A stretch of 7,741 bases of DNA from Pseudomonadota bacterium. Lineage in GTDB: Bacteria; BMS3Abin14. The number at the start of each line of letters is the position of its first letter. Within the stretch, counting starts at the first letter, position 1. The stretch is from the NCBI GenBank assembly GCA_030636965.1, contig DAOVVW010000031.1, forward strand, positions 1 to 7,741, read 5' to 3'. The translations under genes and the position numbers were made by a program. This document shows positions 1 to 5,568 of this stretch, one piece after another. Under the pieces are notes generated by a model. It saw nothing but the letters and a program-made list of their open reading frames with translations. It ran no database searches and had not been told where the DNA came from.

Positions 1-412
1 CTTTGTTAAGGGATGAAAAATAGTCATCCAGAATGGATCGATGATCGAAGGCAATATCGTCCGGCAGGTTGTCTCTGGTAAACACCCTGGCTTCAGCAGC
101 ATCGTCCTGCCCGACGGGATTGCCCGAAGCTCTGGCAACGAATACTGTTGATACTGTGTGAAATCTTGGATCCCGATCCGGGTCGGAGTAGACACCCAGG
201 AGCCGCGTAAGCTCAACATCAAGACTCGTCTCTTCCTTTGCTTCCCGGACCGCCGCCGCTTCAACAGACTCGCCATAATCCACGAATCCCCCCGGTATAG
301 CCCAACCATGGGGCGGATTTTTCCTCTTTATCAGGACGATCCCGGCGCCATCGATCTCGATTATGATATCTGCAGTAGGAAAGGGGTTTCGAAATTCGGT
401 CTTTTTATCCAT
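1..412 (-). CDS. Nudix hydrolase, ADP-ribose pyrophosphatase-like (3' end outside window)
   Basis: At least 137 residues are visible, and the C-terminus lies beyond the left edge. The Nudix box spans residues 42-64 (bases 221-289): G42, E48, R56-E57 and E60-E61 fit the GX5EX7REUXEEXGU pattern and would bind the catalytic divalent metal. The usual late Gly is Ser63. The segment HGWAIPGGF before the box and [14 protein letters not shown] after it (residues 73-86) resemble the ADP-ribose pyrophosphatase branch of the family, so hydrolysis of ADP-ribose or a similar nucleoside diphosphate derivative in the cytoplasm is the best guess. Substrate cannot be fixed from sequence alone. The ATG at 412-410 overlaps the last 8 bases of the upstream DUF3147 gene and has no clear Shine-Dalgarno of its own, suggesting translational coupling at the end of a trmJ-led operon. 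Family is secure; specificity is inferred. Confidence 0.9.
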   Translation of the reverse strand, partial: MDKKTEFRNPFPTADIIIEIDGAGIVLIKRKNPPHGWAIPGGFVDYGESVEAAAVREAKEETSLDVELTRLLGVYSDPDRDPRFHTVSTVFVARASGNPVGQDDAAEARVFTRDNLPDDIAFDHRSILDDYFSSLNK

Positions 413-764
413 TGGGAATCACATTGGGTATGAAGATCTGATGGATCAGGGCAGCGGCAGCGAAAACAACAAAGGAAAGGATCAGGACCGCCACAAAAGG
501 AACACCGCGCCTGAAAAGGAAAAGGGCGGTAATGAAGAAAAAGATCGTAGGGATTATCGCGAAAAGAACTGATCTGGTGAATGTTGCAGCCAGTTGATAA
601 TCACCAGTGTCTACGTATAGCCAGATCAGGACGAGCAAAGTGGTCAGGGGCATGGCAGCAATAAGACCGCCCGTAGAGGGAAGCCTTTTGGCAAGTTCGC
701 TCACTGCAGCGATCAGGAGCGCCGAGATTATCGTTTTTATAAGGAAATAAGGGATTCCGGACAT
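405..764 (-). CDS. DUF3147 family small integral membrane protein
   Basis: This 119-residue, very hydrophobic protein has about four predicted membrane segments (roughly residues 5-24, 33-50, 63-84 and 88-110) and short loops. The segment with SELAKR (22-27), then [20 protein letters not shown] (36-55), matches what I know of the DUF3147 (GlpM-like) inner-membrane family in position, length and sequence. No biochemical function is established for the family, and I see no catalytic motif. The ATG lies 4 nt after the stop of the thioredoxin-like gene, and the 3' end overlaps the Nudix start by 8 nt, so it is a middle gene of the block A operon. The family assignment rests on remembered motifs rather than a search. 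Confidence 0.8.
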   Translation of the reverse strand: MSGIPYFLIKTIISALLIAAVSELAKRLPSTGGLIAAMPLTTLLVLIWLYVDTGDYQLAATFTRSVLFAIIPTIFFFITALFLFRRGVPFVAVLILSFVVFAAAALIHQIFIPNVIPNG

Positions 765-768
765 AGGA

Positions 769-1296
769 TCACTCTCTCGTCAGAGCGTCTATCCTGTCGG
801 ATATCTCCTTAAGAGGCTCCGGCTCAAGGCTCTGGATAGCCATGACAACTTTACCGTCCCGGTCAACCAGGACCGCAAAGGGGATAATATCCACACCGTA
901 GCTCTCGTATATGAGCAGTTCCGGGTCCAGTATTACCTCATAGCGCATTTTTGCAGCGTATTTTTTTACCTGGGCCAGCATCCTTGGAGTGGGGGGATCG
1001 CCCGCAATGCCGACAAGGATAAAATTACGTTTCTGGTAAAGATCGTTGATCTTGTTTAAGGCCTCGATCCTGCTTATGCAGTCTCTGCAGAACACGGACC
1101 AGAAATTCAGAAGAACCACGTTCTTGCCCCGGTGATCCTTCAGGGAAAATGTACCCCCCTCGAGCATGTCTGTTTCAAACAGCGGCGCTCTGTCGCCATA
1201 CTGCAGGGCAGCAACCCCGGTGGGCAAAAGCATTACCAGAACGAGGATCGTCGAAACGATCAGGAAAAACGTCCGTGTGAGTCCCTTTTCCGCCAT
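769..1296 (-). CDS. TlpA/ResA-like thioredoxin-family protein, exported or membrane-anchored
   Basis: The 175-residue product begins with a positively charged stretch and a hydrophobic segment (about residues 9-30), which is either a cleavable signal peptide (cleavage near GVAA, residue 30) or an N-terminal anchor. The thioredoxin fold follows. Residues 61-73 (strand, NFW, then F-C-R-D-C) place the redox pair at Cys70 and Cys73, and Ile138-Pro139 is the expected cis-proline. The layout fits periplasmic TlpA/ResA/CcsX proteins, which reduce apocytochrome c haem-binding cysteines or other periplasmic disulfides. The ATG is preceded by AGGAG 9 nt upstream (1306-1310), directly after the trmJ stop. 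A role in cytochrome c maturation is suggested by the ccsA-resB pair elsewhere in the window, but a general thiol-disulfide reductase or a peroxiredoxin-like role is also possible. Confidence 0.87.
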   Translation of the reverse strand: MAEKGLTRTFFLIVSTILVLVMLLPTGVAALQYGDRAPLFETDMLEGGTFSLKDHRGKNVVLLNFWSVFCRDCISRIEALNKINDLYQKRNFILVGIAGDPPTPRMLAQVKKYAAKMRYEVILDPELLIYESYGVDIIPFAVLVDRDGKVVMAIQSLEPEPLKEISDRIDALTRE

Positions 1297-1310
1297 AGCA
1301 CCGTTCTCCT

Positions 1311-2093
1311 CTATACCTTGGATCTGTCTTCCTTGTTCAGATACCAGGCTATTCTTCTGAAGATGCCCCTGAAGATCCTCACATCCCTGGAAGTCTCTAT
1401 TCCACTGGAAAGAATATCCTTCAAGTGCACCATAACATTTTTTTCGGGATTCCTGATAAAGAACCCGGTTCGTTCAAGAACAGTCTCTATCTGGAGATAG
1501 AGTTCCTCCATATCCCTCTCGGATGACCCACTGTAAGTGTGGACAGAATTCAGCTCAGGGTCAAGAGTCATCCTCAGCTCATACGCAAGGATCATGACCG
1601 ATTGTGCAAGATTAAGGGAAGGATAATCTTCGTGGGAGGGTATTGACACAATACCATGGCACTGTGAAAGCTCTCTGGCCATCAGGCCGGAGTCCTCCGG
1701 ACCGAACATAAGCGCCACTTTTTTCCCAACCATCTCCCTGGAGAGAAACCAGGCTGCCTGTCGTGGTGTCATTATCCTCTGCCGGCTGCTCTTTACCCTC
1801 CGGGAAACACCCAGCACCAGGTCATACCTGCCGATTATATCCTCAAGGCCATCGGTCTTCTCAGCCTGATCCAGTATATCCTGGGCAGAGGCAGCCATCA
1901 TCCTTGCCTCGGAGGGCATATACCTTTCACTGTTCACCAGAACCAGACCGCCCAGTCCCATGTTCTTGATTGCCCTGGCAACAGACCCTATATTGCCGCC
2001 GTACCTGGGTTTAACTAAAACGATATCGATCGCCTTAAGAAACGAGGCGTCTATGTTTGCAGGGATCGTGTTTTTTTCTTTCGGGGTCTTCAT
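1311..2093 (-). CDS. trmJ: tRNA (cytidine/uridine-2'-O-)-methyltransferase, TrmJ type
   Basis: This 260-residue SPOUT-class methyltransferase has all three SpoU motifs. Motif 1 is NIGSVARAIKNMG (34-46, with Asn34 and the likely catalytic Arg40). Motif 2 is FGPEDSGL (130-137). Motif 3 runs from Ile151-Pro152 to SLNLAQS (159-165) and forms part of the trefoil knot that binds S-adenosylmethionine. The N-terminal catalytic domain plus a helical C-terminal extension of about 85 residues matches TrmJ, which 2'-O-methylates nucleotide 32 of tRNA, rather than the shorter TrmL. The start ATG at 2093 lacks an obvious Shine-Dalgarno, and bases before it form an AT-rich heptad array. The first 20 residues are poorly conserved in character, so a later start is possible, but no better-placed candidate is apparent. 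It is the first gene of the minus-strand operon. Confidence 0.92.
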   Translation of the reverse strand: MKTPKEKNTIPANIDASFLKAIDIVLVKPRYGGNIGSVARAIKNMGLGGLVLVNSERYMPSEARMMAASAQDILDQAEKTDGLEDIIGRYDLVLGVSRRVKSSRQRIMTPRQAAWFLSREMVGKKVALMFGPEDSGLMARELSQCHGIVSIPSHEDYPSLNLAQSVMILAYELRMTLDPELNSVHTYSGSSERDMEELYLQIETVLERTGFFIRNPEKNVMVHLKDILSSGIETSRDVRIFRGIFRRIAWYLNKEDRSKV

Positions 2094-2096
2094 TGT

Positions 2097-2158
2097 AGTT
2101 AATAAATAAGTTGAAAGTTAATTGAGCTTTGCGCTGTGAGCTATGGGCATTGGGCTTA
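2097..2158. repeat. Degenerate heptad (7-bp period) array upstream of trmJ
   Basis: Reading in sevens from 2097 gives agttaat, aaataag, ttgaaag, ttaattg, agctttg, cgctgtg, agctatg, ggcattg, ggcttac. The dinucleotide GC recurs at 2126, 2133, 2140, 2147 and 2154, exactly 7 bp apart. The first half is of the AGTTNAN type and the second of an AGCTNTG type. The array runs almost to the trmJ start codon, so part of it may be the mRNA leader. Confidence 0.6.
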
Positions 2159-2183
2159 CAAAAAGTACCACTACATTACCTTT

Positions 2184-2204
2184 CCCCTCCCATCAAGGGA
2201 GGGG
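2184..2204. repeat. Perfect 8-bp GC-rich hairpin
   Basis: The arms CCCCTCCC (2184-2191) and GGGAGGGG (2197-2204) are perfectly complementary with a five-base loop, ATCAA. Three T precede the left arm, and CGAAAA follows the right arm. Neither strand has a proper T-run after the stem, so an ordinary Rho-independent terminator is not supported. It lies between the divergent trmJ and secreted-protein genes, where a terminator is not expected. It may be a copy of a dispersed palindromic repeat (REP-like); that is inference. Confidence 0.6.
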
Positions 2205-2255
2205 CGAAAACAAGCAAACCAATTCCAAGTATCGAAACAACCAGACATTATCACA

Positions 2256-2278
2256 TTACCTACACCTCGGTCAGGTAA
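2256..2278. promoter_or_regulatory. Small inverted repeat upstream of a promoter, possible operator
   Basis: TTACCT (2256-2261) and AGGTAA (2273-2278) are 6-bp inverted arms separated by 11 bases, a spacing compatible with a dimeric regulator. The right arm ends 12 bases before the predicted -35 box at 2291. No known binding motif is recognised, and arms this short can arise by chance. Confidence 0.2.
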
Positions 2279-2290
2279 CAAACTGGCGAC

Positions 2291-2320
2291 TTGATATTAT
2301 CGGATAACGGGATGTAGAAT
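2291..2320 (+). promoter_or_regulatory. Predicted sigma70 promoter for the secreted AMIN-like protein
   Basis: A -35 box TTGATA (2291-2296) and a -10 box TAGAAT (2315-2320) are 18 bases apart. Each differs from the consensus (TTGACA, TATAAT) at one position. Transcription would begin near 2327, giving a leader of about 30 bases that contains the Shine-Dalgarno AGAGG just before the ATG at 2357. Orientation and position fit the downstream gene. Confidence 0.6.
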
Positions 2321-2356
2321 GGAACCGGGTTAAGAACATATACATAGAGGATTAAT

Positions 2357-3133
2357 ATGACCGTTTTTATGACAAAATCGCGGATTTTCTTTCTCATCCC
2401 CATCGTCCTGACATTAATTGCATCATCAAGCGCCTCTGCTGATTCACCGCTGCCCGACAACAAAAACGGCAATTACAACAGGATCATCCAGTGGTCAGGT
2501 GGACTGGGGGAGGGGTTCACACTGGTTCAGATACGCTGGGGCAATCACCACGATTACGAAAGACTCGTCCTCGAGTTTCACCCCGTTCGGGGTCTCGAAG
2601 GTACCAGCGAGTGGCCCCGGATGGAGATCTCCACCGAGGAATATCCCGTCAGAATGGCAATATCAGTCTCGGGTGCTGCAGGCGAGACCCAGAACCTTTT
2701 CACCGGTCAGAATCCTTTCCAAAAAAGCAGATTCATTTCCAGCCTGAACATTTACGACGCCTGCGACGATCTATCACTGGACCTTGTACCCTCCATGCCC
2801 GTTGTCTACGATATCTTCTCCCTCCGGAATCCAACCCGACTTATTATCGACATGAAGAGGAGCAGAGCCATACCGGCCGCAGCGGAGCGGTACTCCCTCA
2901 GGACATTACCTCTCCACGGTGACCAGCAGTGCTTTTTTTTGAAGAAGACTTCTGAAAAGGGGATCGACGGGCGCCTCCTGACAGATATTTCCGGTCAGAT
3001 CATTGGCGAGGTTGGATTGTATGAAGATCTGGAGGAAGCCTTTTCAGCACGGGACAGTATGGCTGATCTGGGGAAGCGTTTTTCGCTAATTGTTAAAACT
3101 CGTGGGGCTTTTGACACTCCTGCTGAGTTCTAA
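2357..3133 (+). CDS. Secreted protein with AMIN-like domain, function unknown
   Basis: The 258-residue product starts with a classical signal peptide: Lys7 and Arg9, a hydrophobic core at about 10-22, then cleavage expected after ASA (Ala28). The mature part is beta-rich. Strands around residues 55-74 (VQIRWGNHHDYERLVLEF) and 125-168, ending in LRNPTRLIIDM (156-166), resemble the AMIN/AMIN-like fold found in periplasmic cell-wall-associated proteins. The last 50 residues (about 215-249: GLYEDLEEAFSARDSM, then a strand ending in KTRG) have a faint SPOR-like strand-helix-strand look, which I do not claim as a domain call. Cysteines 136 and 192 could form a disulfide. The ATG at 2357 has AGAGG about 6 bases upstream; ATG at codon 5 is less well placed. 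A T8 run (2933-2940) lies in frame. It is a single-gene unit converging on the GNAT gene. Confidence 0.7.
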   Translation: MTVFMTKSRIFFLIPIVLTLIASSSASADSPLPDNKNGNYNRIIQWSGGLGEGFTLVQIRWGNHHDYERLVLEFHPVRGLEGTSEWPRMEISTEEYPVRMAISVSGAAGETQNLFTGQNPFQKSRFISSLNIYDACDDLSLDLVPSMPVVYDIFSLRNPTRLIIDMKRSRAIPAAAERYSLRTLPLHGDQQCFFLKKTSEKGIDGRLLTDISGQIIGEVGLYEDLEEAFSARDSMADLGKRFSLIVKTRGAFDTPAEF

Positions 3134-3137
3134 TCTA

Positions 3138-3224
3138 AGTTGTTGGTTGTTAGTTGTTAGTTGATAGTTATTTGTAGAATTACTAATTCACTTACCAACA
3201 ACCAACCACTAACAACTATCAACT
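3138..3224. repeat. Opposed heptad arrays forming a long imperfect inverted repeat, possible terminator
   Basis: The left arm (3138-3167) is a run of GTTGTTG, GTTGTTA, GTTGTTA and GTTGATA heptads. The right arm (3195-3224) is its imperfect reverse complement: 24 of 30 positions match, with a central spacer of 27 bases. The element fills the gap between two convergent genes, starting 4 bases after one stop and abutting the other. On the plus strand the right arm is followed by TTATTTT, so it could act as an AT-rich terminator for the secreted-protein gene. No T-run follows it on the minus strand. Confidence 0.65.
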
Positions 3225-3797
3225 TTATTTTCGTTCGATATAGAAAAGCAGCGGCGGCGCCTGGTCGGGGCTAAAATCTCTCACGTGCCTGGCCTCCCTC
3301 ACTATTCCCTCACCACCCATGGATCTAAAACCCGCCTTTTCCAGGAGCTCATATGCAACAGTATAAGTGTAAACAGCTTCATAATCCCACGACCACGCAA
3401 GCTCCAGGGTTTTGGCGATGAGTTCAGATGCAATACCAAATCCCCTGGCCTGTACGACGTTATCTTCTCTTATCTGCACATATGTGAATCTCATGACTCT
3501 CATATCTTCAGGGAAGGGGTTTCCCCTCGTAGAGTAGGGTGTGAACGCCTGGTATCCCACCACAGTTTTCCCCAGCAGGCAGATCATGACCCTGCCCCCG
3601 CATTTTTCAAGTGAGTTGAAGATATCTGACCACTCACCGAAGTGTCTCCTCTGCAGCGTATCGATCTGCAAACGATTCCTCTCCTCTCTGAGGGTGCGGT
3701 AGTTCAGGAGACCTTTTTCAGCGGCCCAGGCGACGCGTGCCCTGTCCAGGACTTTTTCACCACGGCCTCTTGATGAAGATTGTGCTGATGAGATCAT
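3225..3797 (-). CDS. GNAT-family N-acetyltransferase
   Basis: The 190-residue protein has a GNAT core. Residues 69-85 form the strand pair (RVMICLLGKTVVGYQAF). Residues 102-133 hold the acetyl-CoA motif A, with Q116-A-R-G-F-G-I-A (116-123) as the pyrophosphate-binding Q/R-x-x-G-x-G/A loop and the following helix. YELLEKAGF (149-157) is the usual late helix-turn before the last strands. An N-terminal extension of about 60 residues, rich in Arg and Glu, precedes the core and is unlike the minimal family. The substrate is unknown. The ATG is 4 nt after the stop of the HAD gene, with AGGA overlapping that stop but very close to the ATG (2 nt), which suggests coupled translation. It is the last gene of the ccsA-led unit. 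Confidence 0.85.
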   Translation of the reverse strand: MISSAQSSSRGRGEKVLDRARVAWAAEKGLLNYRTLREERNRLQIDTLQRRHFGEWSDIFNSLEKCGGRVMICLLGKTVVGYQAFTPYSTRGNPFPEDMRVMRFTYVQIREDNVVQARGFGIASELIAKTLELAWSWDYEAVYTYTVAYELLEKAGFRSMGGEGIVREARHVRDFSPDQAPPLLFYIERK

Positions 3798-3801
3798 TGT
3801 C

Positions 3802-4470
3802 CTACGGGGTTATATCCAGAAATGTGGGGATGGAGTAGTATTTTTCAGAGGGCATCGGGGGTTTCCGAGTGCTGGGTTTAGAGATATGAACAAGAAACCG
3901 GATACCGAACTTCTCAGCAGCTTTGAGCACATCAATAGTATCTTCGGCAAGGAGCGTGGTCCCAGGGTCGAACTGGATCAACTGCTGCAGTTTTTCCCAG
4001 CTCTCTGGCCGCTCTTTTGGCGCTCCAAGATCTTGTGAGGTGATCATAGCGTCGAATTTTCCCGCAAGGAGGGTCTTTTCCATCTTCAGGTCCAGAGTCT
4101 TGCTGTGAGCGTTGGTAACCAGGTAAACCCTCTTGCCGATCTCCCTTATCCTGTCAAGGAAAGGTATCACAAATGGATGCACCGATATCAGGTGGTCCAC
4201 CTGCCTTTTGAGCTTCGGAATATCAAGACCAAGCTCGTCGGACCAGAAATTCAGGTCTGTCCAGTTAAGGGTTCCCTCATGCGCTCTGTAGTGCTCCATG
4301 AGCTTTTCCCTGGCATCTTGCACGCTGATACCATTATTTGCCGCATACTGCTGTGGGACATACTCTTCAAAAAAATGATCATCAAAATGCTTATCCAGTA
4401 GTGTCCCGTCCATATCCAGGAGGACAACGTCGATCTGTTCCCAATTCGGGACTGTGTTCATATTATCCAT
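3802..4470 (-). CDS. yrfG: HAD-superfamily hydrolase, YrfG-like GMP/IMP 5'-nucleotidase
   Basis: This 222-residue protein carries the HAD motifs: LLDMDGTLLD with nucleophile Asp19 and acid Asp21, the VTNAH motif II with Thr119, Lys152 in GAPKE for motif III, and AEDTID (175-180) for the acidic motif IV. Length (222 residues) and several segments, LDMDGTLLD, TLNW-x2-L-x-FWS-x2-LGLDI (67-84) and TNAH-x3-L-x-LK-x-E-x-T (119-133), match what I recall of E. coli YrfG, which dephosphorylates purine nucleotides such as GMP and IMP. Motif IV has Glu-Asp where YrfG has Asp-Asp, a conservative change. The ATG at 4470 has AGGG about 5 bases upstream and lies 10 nt after resB; an in-frame ATG at codon 4 is an alternative start. 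Its link to cytochrome maturation is positional only. Confidence 0.85.
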   Translation of the reverse strand: MDNMNTVPNWEQIDVVLLDMDGTLLDKHFDDHFFEEYVPQQYAANNGISVQDAREKLMEHYRAHEGTLNWTDLNFWSDELGLDIPKLKRQVDHLISVHPFVIPFLDRIREIGKRVYLVTNAHSKTLDLKMEKTLLAGKFDAMITSQDLGAPKERPESWEKLQQLIQFDPGTTLLAEDTIDVLKAAEKFGIRFLVHISKPSTRKPPMPSEKYYSIPTFLDITP

Positions 4471-4480
4471 ATTGCCCTGT

Positions 4481-5551
4481 CTAATCCCTCACTCTTGAGG
4501 CCTGCGAAATAATACCCAGGTAGCCAGCCAGCGCCCAAAGGGTTCCAAGGGCCAGTATAACCGCTCCTGCGATAACCAGCCAGACGCCTGGATCATAGTG
4601 AACCCTGTACCTGCCAATGGTAGACTCCCTCAATTGACCAAGGGTTACAGTAGTGCCGTCTAATGAGATCGTGCTCCTGTTTCCGGGCGCGGACGATATG
4701 TAGCCAGTGTCTACAACAGTTCCCTCTGTGTCCCTCATCACCAGGAACAGCCCAGGTCCGGCAAGATTCCTCATCGTCTGCCCCGCCTGGACAATACCTT
4801 CAAGGATCAGTTTTCTGCCCCTTGCAAGTTCCACTGCAGTACCCCTCTCCATGTACCTGGCGCCGGCCTCCGAAGTTCCCACTACCCCTCCGGTGATGAA
4901 GTGTCCGTAATCATCAGGCGGATAAACTACAGTATACCCGGAGATAAGTGGGTGGTTCAGACTTATCCTTCCCCTGGCAGATACCCCGCCATCACCAGTA
5001 AGGGATATTTCGCTAAGTGTATCAAGGGAACCACCGTCGGGCGACCTGACCACCTCCAGCTTTTTAAGACTTAAGGTAAGATCCATCATGGGTATCTTAC
5101 TAGCTCCCCCTTCAATTACATCAACCAGCGTCCTCTGGCCAAACGCACTACCCAAAACGAACCCGGCAAAAATTAACAGGAAACCAAGATGAACAAGTAC
5201 CTCACCGATGCCCTTGAACCTCCTCCTCTTCCTGAAAAACCAGTTCGCTGTGCACAGGAGAAGGCTTACCACCATGAGAAATGTCAACACCACCATAATG
5301 TAGATCCACAGCGACTGCGGCAGCGTCTCCGGAGCGACCTCTCTGAGCCAGACATTGAAAGGAACAGAGTCCATCTTTACCCAGAACTTGGGATCGTCAA
5401 AGTACGCGGCAATAGAACCCAGTCCCAGATTCAGAATCCAGAGAAAACAGATCACGACAAAGGTAACCGGAGAGGTCAGAGTACTCCACACAATGTTTAC
5501 AGTTCTTGTGAACCCTGCCGGTCCGCTTCTTTTCTTTTCCTGATAGTTCAT
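4481..5551 (-). CDS. resB: Cytochrome c biogenesis protein ResB (CcsB/Ccs1), System II
   Basis: I place the start at the ATG 5551-5549, giving 356 residues. The open frame extends upstream, but the extra 70 residues overlap ccsA and look like non-protein. Membrane segments lie at about 29-49, 81-105, 116-137 and 323-346, with a large periplasmic domain at roughly 140-320, the ResB topology. His121 in VLVHLGFLLIFAGFVLGS (118-135) and His318 in the HYDPGVWLV segment (318-326) before the last helix are at positions where the family has conserved residues. With CcsA it forms the complex that passes haem across the membrane and attaches it to CXXCH apocytochromes. No strong Shine-Dalgarno is seen; an AAGG lies 13 bases upstream. 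The start is 17 nt after the ccsA stop. At about 350 residues it is a short family member. Confidence 0.9.
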   Translation of the reverse strand: MNYQEKKRSGPAGFTRTVNIVWSTLTSPVTFVVICFLWILNLGLGSIAAYFDDPKFWVKMDSVPFNVWLREVAPETLPQSLWIYIMVVLTFLMVVSLLLCTANWFFRKRRRFKGIGEVLVHLGFLLIFAGFVLGSAFGQRTLVDVIEGGASKIPMMDLTLSLKKLEVVRSPDGGSLDTLSEISLTGDGGVSARGRISLNHPLISGYTVVYPPDDYGHFITGGVVGTSEAGARYMERGTAVELARGRKLILEGIVQAGQTMRNLAGPGLFLVMRDTEGTVVDTGYISSAPGNRSTISLDGTTVTLGQLRESTIGRYRVHYDPGVWLVIAGAVILALGTLWALAGYLGIISQASRVRD

Positions 5552-5568
5552 TGAAGTAACGCTGCCTT

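Noticed and set aside
158..433. Plus-strand open frame of 91 residues opposite the Nudix gene
   Set aside because: The minus strand encodes a clear Nudix box over the same bases, so this is a shadow.
2184..2204. Rho-independent terminator reading of the GC-rich hairpin
   Set aside because: No T-run follows the stem on either strand, and the flanking genes diverge, so neither ends here.
2260..2472. Minus-strand 70-residue open frame upstream of and overlapping the secreted-protein gene
   Set aside because: It covers the promoter and the signal peptide coding region of a well supported gene and shows no ribosome-binding site or recognisable motif.
2933..2940. Possible frameshift at the T8 run in the secreted-protein gene
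   Set aside because: The frame is open and of consistent character on both sides; the run simply encodes Phe-Phe-Leu. It could be slippage-prone, but nothing in the sequence shows use of it.
3138..3224. CRISPR array
   Set aside because: The units are 7 bp, contiguous and degenerate, with no spacers of uniform length and no cas genes.
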